Assembly: GCA_002304345.1 (NCBI GenBank)
Contig: NEUU01000004.1
Location: 62,001 to 126,000 of the forward strand
Reading direction: 5' to 3'
Length of the DNA stretch: 64,000 nucleotides
Source of the DNA: Verrucomicrobia bacterium Tous-C9LFEB
Lineage (GTDB): Bacteria > Verrucomicrobiota > Verrucomicrobiia > Methylacidiphilales > UBA1321
The first letter of the stretch is position 1. Each line of letters starts with the position of its first letter. The notes beneath the pieces were generated by a model, which saw nothing but the letters and a program-made list of their open reading frames with translations, did not search any database and had not been told where the DNA came from. A program made the position numbers and the translations under genes. Of the stretch, positions 51,174 to 59,601 are shown piece by piece.

Positions 51174-52162
51174 GATCGAAGGTCGCCGGGTACGGCAGTG
51201 GTTTGGGGTTTCAGTGAAGCGGCGAGAAGTTCCAGATCATAGGCTTCCTTGCGCACGCGGACATCGTAGTAAAAGAGTGTGCCGCCGATGACGTAGAGCG
51301 GTGCCAGAAGCGCGCTGCCGAGGAAGTTAAGCAGGTCGGTTGCTGTCATGATGACCGGCGAGAGCGTGATGGAATCCGGGTTCAGATTGCCTCGCAACAT
51401 TTCGCCTGCGGTCGCCACAAGTTGCGGCAGATGGCTTGCGATAATGACGAGAATATTGGCGACACCGATCACGAGCAGAATCAGGCTGATTCGTGTTTCC
51501 CCCCACTGCATGATATTCTTCCCGAGATTGTAGCGAATGATCTCGCTCGAGCGTCGCAGTGCGGCAAGCCCGCTGACCTTTTCCAGCATGACGGCTTGCA
51601 TCATCACGAGATAGCGCACCGCGAGAATGAGCCACGGCATGAACAGGATGAAACCCGCGAGCGAAAGGCCCGCAATCATCCACACGCTCAACGGTCCGCG
51701 CCAGGACTGCCCGATGACAATCGGAATCACGCACGGTAGAAACGCGAGGAAGATCAGGAAATATTTGAGCGCCGTGCTCCATAGGACCGCCGGACTGCGT
51801 CGGCTCATCGTGGCGAGCGAACTGCGCACGGAAACCGATTTCCCGAGATAGAGCCGAGCCACATAATCGGTGAGGGCCGCTTCACCCAGTGTGAGCAGCA
51901 CGAGACTGAGGAAGATCCGGCACAGGAACCAGGTGAGATTTTCCGGGTGCGTCATGAGGTCGGAGATCTGCACGTTGCGGCCAAAGAACGCCAGAATCAG
52001 GCTCAAGGAAAACGGAAAAGCCTGAATCAAGGCGGAGAAGTAAAAGAGCGGGATGAAGTGACGGCGATACAGCTGAAAACAGCGATCCGCCAATTCCCCG
52101 ATGGAGAAAGGGCGCAACCCCGAAACGACCGAGGGGGAGGGGGAAGAAAGGACATCCGCCAT
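51170..52162 (-). CDS. polytopic membrane protein, first gene of the MoxR operon
   Basis: 330 residues with about six hydrophobic segments (YFSALIQAFPFSLSLILAFFG, TWFLCRIFLSLVLLTLGEAAL, YFLIFLAFLPCVIPIVIG, SVWMIAGLSLAGFILFMPWLIL, ISLILLVIGVANILVIIASHL, LLNFLGSALLAPLYVIGGTLFYY). The conserved SIGELADRCFQLYRRHFIPLF start and the overall layout resemble the glycerophosphodiester-phosphodiesterase membrane domain often found with DUF4129 genes. No function is known. Its stop overlaps the next start by 4 bp, making this a fully coupled operon. Confidence 0.8.
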   Translation of the reverse strand: MADVLSSPSPSVVSGLRPFSIGELADRCFQLYRRHFIPLFYFSALIQAFPFSLSLILAFFGRNVQISDLMTHPENLTWFLCRIFLSLVLLTLGEAALTDYVARLYLGKSVSVRSSLATMSRRSPAVLWSTALKYFLIFLAFLPCVIPIVIGQSWRGPLSVWMIAGLSLAGFILFMPWLILAVRYLVMMQAVMLEKVSGLAALRRSSEIIRYNLGKNIMQWGETRISLILLVIGVANILVIIASHLPQLVATAGEMLRGNLNPDSITLSPVIMTATDLLNFLGSALLAPLYVIGGTLFYYDVRVRKEAYDLELLAASLKPQTTAVPGDLRS

Positions 52163-52360
52163 GCTCTAATCAATGGCGTATTTTTGTCATCTGACAAGTC
52201 AAAGCGCCGCTAATGAGCCGAGGCCGCGAGGTAATGAGTGGATTTTGTCCTATTCGCCGCAGAATGTGCTAACGGCCCGCCGAGAAACACCGGAATTTTT
52301 AGAGATTTAGATTGCGCGGCTTAGTTCCACTAATATATTAATTCAACTTCAAGGAGAATT

Positions 52361-52591
52361 ATGGCTGATATTGCAAATCGTTATCCCGAAAACATTGCTG
52401 GCAAGTACTACGTGGACAGCAACTGCATCGACTGCGACCTGTGTCGCGAAACCGCGCCGAATAATTTCGGACGCAATGATGACGGTGGGTACTCCTACGT
52501 CTTCAAGCAACCCTCGACTCCGGAAGAGGAAAAGCAGTGCACCGAAGCGAAGGAAGGCTGCCCCGTCGAAGCCATCGGCGACAACGGTTGA
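52361..52591 (+). CDS. small ferredoxin
   Basis: 76 residues with a strong ribosome-binding site AAGGAG at 52351-52356. Cys22, Cys25 and Cys28 (NCIDCDLC) with Cys67 (EGCPVEAI) form one [4Fe-4S] site; Cys60 is an extra cysteine that could form a disulfide or replace a ligand. The length and single cluster fit the ferredoxins with the DUF1271/Fer4_13 pattern. It transfers electrons to a partner that cannot be identified here. It is a single gene with its own terminator at 52615. Confidence 0.93.
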   Translation: MADIANRYPENIAGKYYVDSNCIDCDLCRETAPNNFGRNDDGGYSYVFKQPSTPEEEKQCTEAKEGCPVEAIGDNG

Positions 52592-52614
52592 TCCGGTCTT
52601 ACTATCTGTCAGTA

Positions 52615-52650
52615 GAAAAAAGCGCGGGGCGTAACCCCCGCGCTTTTTTC
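52615..52650. terminator. bidirectional Rho-independent terminator
   Basis: GCGCGGGG (52622-52629) pairs with CCCCGCGC (52636-52643), preceded by an A run and followed by TTTTTT. It ends the ferredoxin transcript and could also work in the reverse direction. Confidence 0.9.
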
Positions 52651-52661
52651 TTTTCACGACC

Positions 52662-53249
52662 ATGAAACGAATCTGTGTGTATTGCGGGTCCAGCCCGGGA
52701 GATCATCCGGAGTTCATTCGGCAGGCGCACGCGCTGGGCGAGGAATTGGTGCGGCGCGAACTTGCCCTTGTCTATGGCGGTGGCAGCGTGGGGCTCATGG
52801 GACATGTCGCCGAGGCGGTGCTGGCGGCGGGTGGCGAAGTGGTGGGCGTGATCACGGAACAGCTCGTCACCATGGAACTCGGACATCAGGGCCTGACGCA
52901 ATTGCATGTCGTGGCCACCATGCACGAACGCAAGGCGCGAATGGCGGAATTGGCCGATGCCTTTATCGCGATGCCCGGTGGATTCGGAACGCTCGAGGAA
53001 ATCTTTGAAGCGCTCACCTGGCAGCAGCTTGGCATACATGCGAAACCGTGCGGCCTGCTCAATGTTGCGGGTTATTACGATTCGCTGATCACCTTTCTCG
53101 ATGGAGCGGTGACGCAAAAGTTCATCAAGGCAGAGCATCGCGAACTGGTCGTCGTCGATACGGCTCCCGCCGCATTGCTCGACAAGCTTGCGAGCTTTCA
53201 TGCTCCGCCCGTGGATAAAGCGGAGTGGATTCGCTCGCTGAAGTTGTAA
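52662..53249 (+). CDS. LOG-family nucleoside 5'-monophosphate phosphoribohydrolase
   Basis: 195 residues, the usual length. Motifs: VYCGSSPG at the start, LVYGGGSVGLMG, M-ER-KARMAELADAF with the catalytic-site Arg, and the hallmark PGGFGTLEE. Proteins of this family cut cytokinin- or AMP-like nucleotides to base and ribose phosphate. It begins 71 bp after the ferredoxin gene, beyond a terminator, and is convergent with the dihydroorotase gene. Confidence 0.93.
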   Translation: MKRICVYCGSSPGDHPEFIRQAHALGEELVRRELALVYGGGSVGLMGHVAEAVLAAGGEVVGVITEQLVTMELGHQGLTQLHVVATMHERKARMAELADAFIAMPGGFGTLEEIFEALTWQQLGIHAKPCGLLNVAGYYDSLITFLDGAVTQKFIKAEHRELVVVDTAPAALLDKLASFHAPPVDKAEWIRSLKL

Positions 53250-53262
53250 ACTGGAGTTGGGT

Positions 53263-54579
53263 TCAGCTCTGATACACAACACGGCCACCGACAATGGTGT
53301 GGGTGGTGCGACCGCGCAGTTCCCAACCGTGGAAGGGCGTATTGCGGGAGAGAGATTGGAACTGGTTCTTGTCCACCGTCCACTCGAGCGAGGGATTGAT
53401 CACGGTCACATCGGCATCTTTGCCTGGCGTGAGTGTGCCTTTGTCGAGATTCAGCAACTTGGCCGGGTTGATCGTTAGCTTGGCGAGCATGTCCGACCAA
53501 TCGAGCACTTGCGGATCGATCAGCGCCTTGATGAAAATCGCCAACTCGGTCTCGAGTCCGAGAATGCCGAAGGGCGCATAGTTGAACTCCACTTCCTTCT
53601 CGTACTCGCAATGCGGCGCGTGGTCGCTCGCCAGAATTTCGATGGTGCCATCGGAAAGACCCTCGAGCAACGCCTCCTGGTCGCGCTTTGTGCGCAGGGG
53701 CGGGTTCATCTTGAAATTCGTGTTGTAGCCTTCCGTGTCGCCGTCGGTGAGGGCGATATGGTGGGGCATTACTTCGCCGGAAATCTTGATGCCGCGCTGG
53801 CGCGCTTCGCGGACAATGCGGACCGAGCCCGAGCTGGAAAGATGCTGGCAGTGAATGACGCCGCCGGTGAGTTCCGAAAGCATGGCGTTGCGGCTCACGA
53901 TGACTTCTTCCGCGATGGCGGGCCATCCCGGCAGGCCGAGCACCGTGCTCCAGTAACCTTCATTGATCACACCGCCAGCGGACAGATTGTAGTCCTGGCA
54001 ATGATCGAAAATCGGCACGTCGAACATCTTGGTGTACTCGAGCGCGCGGCGCATGAGTTCGTTATTCTGCACGCAATTACCGTCGTCTGTAATGGCGATC
54101 ACGCCCGCCTTCACCAGCGAGCCGATCGGAGCGAGGAGTTCCCCGGCCATTTTCTGCGAGATGCAGCCGGTGGGATAAACATTGATCAGCGCGGTTTCTT
54201 CGGCGCGTTGCAGGATCCACGCGATGGTGCTCGCACTGTCGGCGTGAGGCGTCGTGTTGGGCATCGCCACGATGGTGGTGAATCCACCCACGGCCGCGGC
54301 ACGGGTGCCGGTGGCGATGGTTTCCTTGGCCGATTGACCGGGCTCGCGCAGATGCACGTGGAGATCGATCAAACCGGGAGTGACAAATTGACCACTGACG
54401 TCAATGGTGCGCCAGTTGACGCCTTGCGGCAGATTATTCGGATCGGCGATCTTGCCGTCGTGAAGATAGAGATCGGCCACTTCGTCGCGCTTGTTGGCGG
54501 GATCGATGATGCGACCGCCATGCAGGCAGATCGATTCGACGGGAGCATCGCTCAGTTTTTTTAGGTGAGACGGAATCAT
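53263..54579 (-). CDS. pyrC: dihydroorotase
   Basis: 438 residues. Class I dihydroorotase motifs: DLHVHLREPGQSAKE, VAMPNTTPHADS, TDDGNCVQ, HCQDYNLS, VMPHHIALTDG, and the metal/catalytic ASDHAPH. It closes carbamoyl aspartate to dihydroorotate, the third step of pyrimidine synthesis. It follows pyrB on the same strand with a 139-bp gap that contains a dispersed repeat. The C-terminal end has the usual HTIVGGRVVY of amidohydrolases. Confidence 0.95.
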   Translation of the reverse strand: MIPSHLKKLSDAPVESICLHGGRIIDPANKRDEVADLYLHDGKIADPNNLPQGVNWRTIDVSGQFVTPGLIDLHVHLREPGQSAKETIATGTRAAAVGGFTTIVAMPNTTPHADSASTIAWILQRAEETALINVYPTGCISQKMAGELLAPIGSLVKAGVIAITDDGNCVQNNELMRRALEYTKMFDVPIFDHCQDYNLSAGGVINEGYWSTVLGLPGWPAIAEEVIVSRNAMLSELTGGVIHCQHLSSSGSVRIVREARQRGIKISGEVMPHHIALTDGDTEGYNTNFKMNPPLRTKRDQEALLEGLSDGTIEILASDHAPHCEYEKEVEFNYAPFGILGLETELAIFIKALIDPQVLDWSDMLAKLTINPAKLLNLDKGTLTPGKDADVTVINPSLEWTVDKNQFQSLSRNTPFHGWELRGRTTHTIVGGRVVYQS

Positions 54580-54606
54580 GAGGCGGCCTCCGTGAGGAAA
54601 AGAGAA

Positions 54607-54658
54607 TTTTCACACACCCCGGCGCTCCGCGCCACCCCTCTTGATAGAGGGGATTTCG
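54607..54658. repeat. 52-bp dispersed repeat, copy 2
   Basis: Matches 23252-23303 with one mismatch and in the same orientation. It lies between pyrB and pyrC, so it must be transcribed with the operon. It is followed by AGCTGAGTGCTGAAAGCTGA, another short tandem repeat. Confidence 0.85.
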
Positions 54659-54718
54659 TTTGCCGGGAGTCGCTCCAAAAGCAGAGAGCTGAGTGCTGAA
54701 AGCTGAGTGCGGAATTCT

Positions 54719-55690
54719 TCATGCCTTCACTCCTTGGGGACCGCTGCCGCCGGTGAGGAGATAGAGGACGGCCATGCGGATGGCGAGCCCGTTGGTGACC
54801 TGTTGCAAAATCACGGAGTTCAGGCCGTCGGCCAGTTCGCTGGCGATTTCCACCCCGCGATTAATCGGGCCGGGGTGCATGATCATCACATCGGGGCGAC
54901 AGCGCTTGAAGCGTTCGTGCGTCAAACCGAACAGGGAAATGTATTCGCCGAGCGAGGGAAAAAGCTGCTGCTTCTGGCGTTCATGCTGGATGCGCAGCAG
55001 CATGATCACGTTCGCTTCCGCGAGAACGTCATCAATGCGGTGACTGATCTTGACACCAAGGTGGCGGAATTCCTCCGGCAGGAGCGTGGTGGGACCGACG
55101 AGAGTGACTTCCGCCCCGAGCTTGCCCATGGCCCAGATGTTGGACCGCGCGACGCGACTGAACTGGATATCGCCGACGATGGCGATTTTTAATCCAGCGA
55201 GTTTCTGATCGGCGGGCGCATCATGCTTGCCGAATTTTTCGAGAATGGTGAAGGTGTCGAGCAACGCTTGCGTCGGGTGCTCATGCGCGCCATCGCCCGC
55301 ATTGATCACGCCGGCATGCAGCCGTTCCGCGAGGAACTGCGGGGCGCCGGCGGCGGGGTGGCGCAAGATGATGATATCCGAATTCATCGCCTGCAAATTC
55401 AGACCGGTGTCCTTGAGCGTCTCGCCCTTCTTGAAGGAGCTGCTTTCGCTGGCGATGCTCACCACGTCGGCGCTGAGGCGCTTCGCGGCGAGTTCAAAGG
55501 AAGTCCGCGTGCGCGTGCTCGGTTCGACAAAGAGATTGATGACCGTCTTGCCTCGCAGGGAAGGCACTTTCTTGATGGAGCGGCCCAACACTTCCTTGAA
55601 AGCGCGGGCGGTGTCGTGAATGAGTCCGATCTCGGCCGGATCGAGCGGCCGGATGGCGAGTAGGTCCTTGTGTTTCCAAACCGTGCTCAT
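54719..55690 (-). CDS. pyrB: aspartate carbamoyltransferase catalytic subunit
   Basis: 323 residues. Carbamoyl-phosphate site VEPSTRTRTSFE, then HPAAGAPQFLAER, GDGAHEHPTQALLD, and the aspartate-binding MHPGPINRGVEI. It makes carbamoyl aspartate from carbamoyl phosphate and aspartate. The start overlaps the stop of pyrR by 4 bp. No pyrI regulatory subunit is present, as expected with the PyrR-type arrangement. Confidence 0.96.
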   Translation of the reverse strand: MSTVWKHKDLLAIRPLDPAEIGLIHDTARAFKEVLGRSIKKVPSLRGKTVINLFVEPSTRTRTSFELAAKRLSADVVSIASESSSFKKGETLKDTGLNLQAMNSDIIILRHPAAGAPQFLAERLHAGVINAGDGAHEHPTQALLDTFTILEKFGKHDAPADQKLAGLKIAIVGDIQFSRVARSNIWAMGKLGAEVTLVGPTTLLPEEFRHLGVKISHRIDDVLAEANVIMLLRIQHERQKQQLFPSLGEYISLFGLTHERFKRCRPDVMIMHPGPINRGVEIASELADGLNSVILQQVTNGLAIRMAVLYLLTGGSGPQGVKA

Positions 55691-56298
55691 GCCTTTTGCA
55701 CCTCCACGGCGTCGCGGCCGTCCACCTCTTTTACCTTAACGGACACGTGGTCGGCAAACTCTGTCGGTACGGTCTGCCCGATATAATCCGCGGCAATCGG
55801 CAGGCGGCGATGACCGCGGTCGATGAGGGTGGCGAGCTGAATAGCCTCGGGGCGGCCCAGATCGTTGAGGGCGTTGAGAGCGGCCCGGACGCTGCGTCCG
55901 GTATAGAGCACGTCATCGACGAGGATGATCACCCGGTCGGTGATGTCGAAAGGGACGTCCGTGACATGCGGGATCGGGCGGCGCAGTTCGAGGTCGTCGC
56001 GGTGGAAGGTGATATCGATCTGGCCGACGGGGATCTGGATGCCGGTGGACTGGTGCAACTCGGCAGCAATGCGTTGGGCGAGGGTGACGCCCCGGGTCGG
56101 CAGACCGACGAGGGCCAGTTTGGCGGGAGAGGGGTTGCGCTGGGCGATCTCGGCACTGATGCGGGTGAGCGCCTGGTGAATGTCCTGTTCGGTAAGGACG
56201 GCGCGACCGCCATCCACTGGGGAAGTCGAAGGAGTGTAGGACACTGGCGCGCTAATTGTGGGTTTTACCCGCCGCTTGGGAAAGCGGGATTTGGGCAA
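55687..56298 (-). CDS. pyrR: PyrR-type bifunctional regulator / uracil phosphoribosyltransferase
   Basis: 203 residues with the ATG at 56296-56298; this start overlaps the end of the small gene at 56252 by 47 bp, and a GTG at 56215-56217 without overlap is a good alternative. The PRPP site is VIILVDDVLYTGRSVRAALNAL. VGLPTRGVTLAQRIA, DITFHRDDLELR and IDRGHRRLPIAADYIGQTVPT are all typical of PyrR. It senses UMP and either controls the pyr operon by RNA attenuation or makes UMP from uracil. An attenuator was not found upstream by eye. Confidence 0.93.
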   Translation of the reverse strand: MPKSRFPKRRVKPTISAPVSYTPSTSPVDGGRAVLTEQDIHQALTRISAEIAQRNPSPAKLALVGLPTRGVTLAQRIAAELHQSTGIQIPVGQIDITFHRDDLELRRPIPHVTDVPFDITDRVIILVDDVLYTGRSVRAALNALNDLGRPEAIQLATLIDRGHRRLPIAADYIGQTVPTEFADHVSVKVKEVDGRDAVEVQKA

Positions 56299-56497
56299 AA
56301 CGATTGCGCGAAGCCCGCCAAGCTGAGCGATGCTTTACGATCCAGTCCAACAAAGCCTTCTCGAACCCGATATCAATCCCGGCCTTTTCGCTTTCAATCC
56401 ACTTATGCTTGAGGATCTCTTCGCGTTCCGCCAGGAATTCTTGATACAGGGCAGAATTCTTGAAGAAACTATCCGGTTCCTTCGATGCGTCCGTCAT
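56252..56497 (-). CDS. small protein of unknown function upstream of pyrR
   Basis: 81 residues, mostly charged and helical: SFFKNSALYQEFLAEREEILKHKWIESEKAGIDIGFEKALLDWIVKHRSAWR. The motif 'W-I-E-S-E-K-A-G-x-D-I-G-x-E-x-A' with a trailing W-x3-HR is that of small DUF4032-type or regulator-like proteins found in many bacteria. Its end overlaps the chosen pyrR start by 47 bp. No function is known. Coding seems likely from composition and the tidy start. Confidence 0.7.
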   Translation of the reverse strand: MTDASKEPDSFFKNSALYQEFLAEREEILKHKWIESEKAGIDIGFEKALLDWIVKHRSAWRASRNRFAQIPLSQAAGKTHN

Positions 56498-56555
56498 GTG
56501 CTTACAATAACATATCCCACGGCCCCTATTGTCAATATAATAAGAAGTACTTAAT

Positions 56556-57605
56556 TCACGCCCCTTTGGTATTACGTAGAATAATTTTGGAGGCCTCTAT
56601 AATCTGTTGAGAACTAAGTGCTTGCAAATCGCGTGATACGATGGGCCTCCCGGCATCTCCCGATTCGCGAATTGGTATTTCAATCGGCACTTGAGCCAGA
56701 AGAGGGACTTTGAGTCGCTCGGCTTCCTTTTGACCGCCCGAACTGCCGAAGATATCGTAACGCTTGCCATCGCTCGGACAGAGGAAATAGCTCATGTTCT
56801 CGATAATGCCGAGGACCGGAACATTGACCTTCTCGAACATCGTTGCCGCCTTGCGGGCATCGATCAGGGCGACTTCCTGAGGGGTGGTCACGATCACGGC
56901 GCCCGACAGGGCCACGGTCTGCACGATCGTCAACTGAATGTCACCCGTACCGGGGGGTAGGTCCAATATCAAGTAGTCGAGTTCGCCCCAAGCGACGGAG
57001 CGGAGGAATTGTTGCGTATAACGGGTGACCATGGGTCCGCGCAAGATCGCGGCCGCGGTATCTTCGAGGAGGAAGCCCATGCTCATCAACTTCACACCGT
57101 GCGCAACAATTGGAATGATCTGGCCGTCGTCTGTGCCGGTCGGGCGTTCTTTGCTGCCAAACATGAGCGCGACGCTCGGGCCGTAAATATCGCAATCACA
57201 CAGTCCGACGCGCTGACCCTGCAGTTGCAGCGCCACGGCGAGATTGGCCGCGATGGTCGATTTGCCGACGCCGCCTTTGCCACTGGCTACAGCGATGATG
57301 TGCTTCACGCCGGGGATTTCGTTTTGCGGTAGTCCACCCGCTTGGCTGACTGCTTGCAGCGGTGCGTTGCTTTCGACATGCACATCGGCGAGGGTCACGC
57401 CGGGAATTGTTTTCAGGGCTGCAACCACACTCTGGCGCAACGCCTCGGGGATGTTGGCGTCGGCGGTCGTGATGGCGATGCGCACGCCGACCTTGTTGCC
57501 GTCAATGCTGATGCCTTTGACCAGGCCGAAGGAGACGATGTCGCGGCTGAAGCCGGGGTATTTGACGGTTTTGAGCGTGTCGAGAATTTGGGGTTCGGTG
57601 AGCAT
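56556..57605 (-). CDS. mrp: Mrp/ApbC/NBP35-family iron-sulfur carrier ATPase
   Basis: 349 residues. An N-terminal MIP18 (DUF59) domain (~1-85) is followed by a P-loop ATPase with Walker A SGKGGVGKS (109-116), switch LCDCDIYGPSV, and LDLPPGTGD. The usual C-terminal CxxC that binds a bridging cluster in Mrp/ApbC is here Cys276-Pro-Ser-Asp279, so the second Cys is missing. It loads Fe-S clusters to target proteins. It is the last gene of the isc-like group, 164 bp after iscS. Confidence 0.93.
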   Translation of the reverse strand: MLTEPQILDTLKTVKYPGFSRDIVSFGLVKGISIDGNKVGVRIAITTADANIPEALRQSVVAALKTIPGVTLADVHVESNAPLQAVSQAGGLPQNEIPGVKHIIAVASGKGGVGKSTIAANLAVALQLQGQRVGLCDCDIYGPSVALMFGSKERPTGTDDGQIIPIVAHGVKLMSMGFLLEDTAAAILRGPMVTRYTQQFLRSVAWGELDYLILDLPPGTGDIQLTIVQTVALSGAVIVTTPQEVALIDARKAATMFEKVNVPVLGIIENMSYFLCPSDGKRYDIFGSSGGQKEAERLKVPLLAQVPIEIPIRESGDAGRPIVSRDLQALSSQQIIEASKIILRNTKGA

Positions 57606-57781
57606 GGGGAAAGTTTTCGGTTCTGGGTTTTCAGTTTTCGGTTAGAGCCTGCCAAGCGTTGTCAGCGAGGTGATCAGGACAACCAGAAACAGCCAGAGTC
57701 TCTCACTACAAACGGAGAGTGCGTTCCTGACAACTGAAAACTGAACACCTCGAACCGAAAACCTGCCCTTTAGTGGGCAGG
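57606..57781 (-). other. spacer with inverted TTTTCAG-type repeats and hairpin at the iscS stop
   Basis: Between iscS and mrp, GGTTTTCAGTTTTCGGTT (near 57624) is partly complementary to AACTGAAAACT and AACCGAAAACC (57731-57762). CCTGCCC (57762-57768) pairs with GGGCAGG (57775-57781), spanning the iscS stop codon; on the minus strand it is followed by TTTTC. It may weaken read-through from iscS into mrp. Confidence 0.55.
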
Positions 57782-59038
57782 CTTACCGGACACGCTCGCG
57801 GCGCGTTCAGTGAACGACTGACCAATGCCGGTCGGCGAGATCACAGAGTCAATTTTCTGCTCCTGGAACTCCTGCCACATGGGCGACATGGTGCGCAGGC
57901 GATCGACGATTTTGGTGAAGGTCTCGACGACGTAATCGATCTCTTCCTCGGTGTTGTCCTTGCCGAGGCTCATGATGATGTTGCCTTGGGCGAGGGCGTG
58001 ATCGAGACCGATGGCGCTGAGCACGTGCGACACTTTGAGCGATTTGCTGACGCAGCTCGAACCGCTCGCGACGGCGATGCCGTGGAGATCGAACAGGAGA
58101 AGCTGGCCTTCGCCTTCGATGAACTCGGTGCTCCAGTTGAGCGAATTGCAAATGCGATCCGGACCGGGGACGGGGCCGTTGAGCTTGATGAATTTGATGC
58201 GCGACATCATGCCATCATAGAGACGTTTTTGCAGGCGGCTGACGTGGGCGATGCGGTCGCCCATGTCGCGCAGGGCGACTTCCGCAGCCACGCCCGCGCC
58301 GATGATGGCGGGAACGTTTTCCGTGCCCGCGCGGCGACCGTTTTCCTGCACGCCGCCGTGGATCAATGACGTGACGCGCGCCTTGCGGCTGCGGTAGAGC
58401 ACGCCGACACCTTTCGGGCCGTAAAAGCGGTGAGGGGAGAGGGAGAGAAGCTGGCAGCCGAGGCTCTGCACATCGATCGGATGCCAACCGGCGGCGGCCA
58501 CGGCATCGACGAAGAGGCTGATGCCTTTTTCCTGCGTGATCTTGCTGATTTCCTTGATCGGCTCAATCGTGCCGATGTCGTGATTCACGAGGTGAACGCT
58601 GACGAGGATCGTCTTGTCCGTGATCGCGGCGCGGATGGCTTCCGGATCGATCTGGCCGATTGCGTTGACGGGCACTTTCGTCGAGGTGAAACCGTGATGT
58701 TTTTCGAGGTACTCGATCGAGTTGATAACGGACGGATGCTCCGTCGCGGCGAGAACAATGTGATTACCTTTGCGCTCGTTCGCATCGGCGAAGCCCTTGA
58801 TCGCGAGATTGGCCGATTCCGTGCCACCCGAAGTGAAGATGATGTCGTCGGGGCTTTCCGCATTGATCAACGTCGCGATTTGCTCCCGCGCCGTCTTGAC
58901 TCCATCGCGCACGCGCAGGCCGAAGCGGTGCAGGCTCGACGGACTGCCGAAGGCTTCGGTGAAATAGGGGCGCATGGCCTCAAACGCTTCCGGAAGGAGC
59001 GGAGTCGAAGCTTGGTGATCAAGATAAACAGATTTCAT
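57770..59038 (-). CDS. iscS: IscS/NifS-like cysteine desulfurase homolog with altered PLP site
   Basis: 422 residues. The fold and most motifs are of IscS: VYLDHQASTPLLPEA, FTSGGTESANLAIKG, AATEHPSV (His equal to His104 of E. coli), FVDAVAAAGWHPIDV, FYGPKGVGVLY, RAGTENVPAIIG, and the persulfide Cys in ASGSSCVSKSL (Cys329). But the residue at the PLP Schiff-base lysine (E. coli Lys206, SGHKIYGPKG) is Arg204 (SPHRFYGPKG), and the PLP-contacting Gln183 is Ala. So the usual internal aldimine cannot form. It lies between iscU and mrp in an isc-like group and may work as a scaffold partner or use PLP in another way. Confidence 0.88.
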   Translation of the reverse strand: MKSVYLDHQASTPLLPEAFEAMRPYFTEAFGSPSSLHRFGLRVRDGVKTAREQIATLINAESPDDIIFTSGGTESANLAIKGFADANERKGNHIVLAATEHPSVINSIEYLEKHHGFTSTKVPVNAIGQIDPEAIRAAITDKTILVSVHLVNHDIGTIEPIKEISKITQEKGISLFVDAVAAAGWHPIDVQSLGCQLLSLSPHRFYGPKGVGVLYRSRKARVTSLIHGGVQENGRRAGTENVPAIIGAGVAAEVALRDMGDRIAHVSRLQKRLYDGMMSRIKFIKLNGPVPGPDRICNSLNWSTEFIEGEGQLLLFDLHGIAVASGSSCVSKSLKVSHVLSAIGLDHALAQGNIIMSLGKDNTEEEIDYVVETFTKIVDRLRTMSPMWQEFQEQKIDSVISPTGIGQSFTERAASVSGKPAH

Positions 59039-59139
59039 GGGAAAAAGGGAGGACGAGGTTACAATTTCAGGCAGGAGCCACGGCGGGCCGGGATGTTATC
59101 ACCCCGACCGTTCCATCGATCTGGAAAGCCGGTCGCGGC

Positions 59140-59544
59140 TTATTTCGCGACCGCAGCGTTCTTCTTCTCGTAATCTTCGATGGCCGCCTTGAGGGCTTCC
59201 TCGGCGAGAACCGAACAGTGGATCTTCACCGGGGGCAGACCACCGAGGGCGTCGACCACTTCCTGGTTCGAGAAGTTTTTGATTTCATCAATCGTGCGGC
59301 CCTTGATCAATTCGGTCGCCATGCTGGAAGAAGCGATGGCCGATCCGCAGCCAAAGGTCTTGAAGCGGGCGTCCTCGATCTTGCCGTCGCGGATTTTCAG
59401 GGAAATCTTCATGATGTCGCCACACGCGGCCGCGCCAACTTCGCCGACGCCGTCAGCTTCCGGCAGGTCGCCCATGTTGCGGGGGTTCATGAAGTGGTCC
59501 ATAACGGTGTCGTTATACAGGGTGTATTCTTTTTGGTCGCTCAT
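59140..59544 (-). CDS. iscU: iron-sulfur cluster assembly scaffold IscU
   Basis: 134 residues. The three cluster cysteines are present: Cys41 (AAACGDIMK, with Asp43), Cys66 (FKTFGCGSAIASSS) and Cys110 (KIHCSVLAEEA). The LPPVK motif (103-107), read by the HscA chaperone in proteobacteria, is intact although no hscA or hscB gene is near. N terminus MDHFMNPRNMGDL is typical. It takes sulfur from IscS and builds clusters. It is 57 bp after iscR and 101 bp before iscS. Confidence 0.95.
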   Translation of the reverse strand: MSDQKEYTLYNDTVMDHFMNPRNMGDLPEADGVGEVGAAACGDIMKISLKIRDGKIEDARFKTFGCGSAIASSSMATELIKGRTIDEIKNFSNQEVVDALGGLPPVKIHCSVLAEEALKAAIEDYEKKNAAVAK

Positions 59545-59601
59545 TGGGGTGTCCTCGTTTTTTATCGTTTTGATTTTAAAGTGTAAAAGCGTTGCGGTTA
59601 T

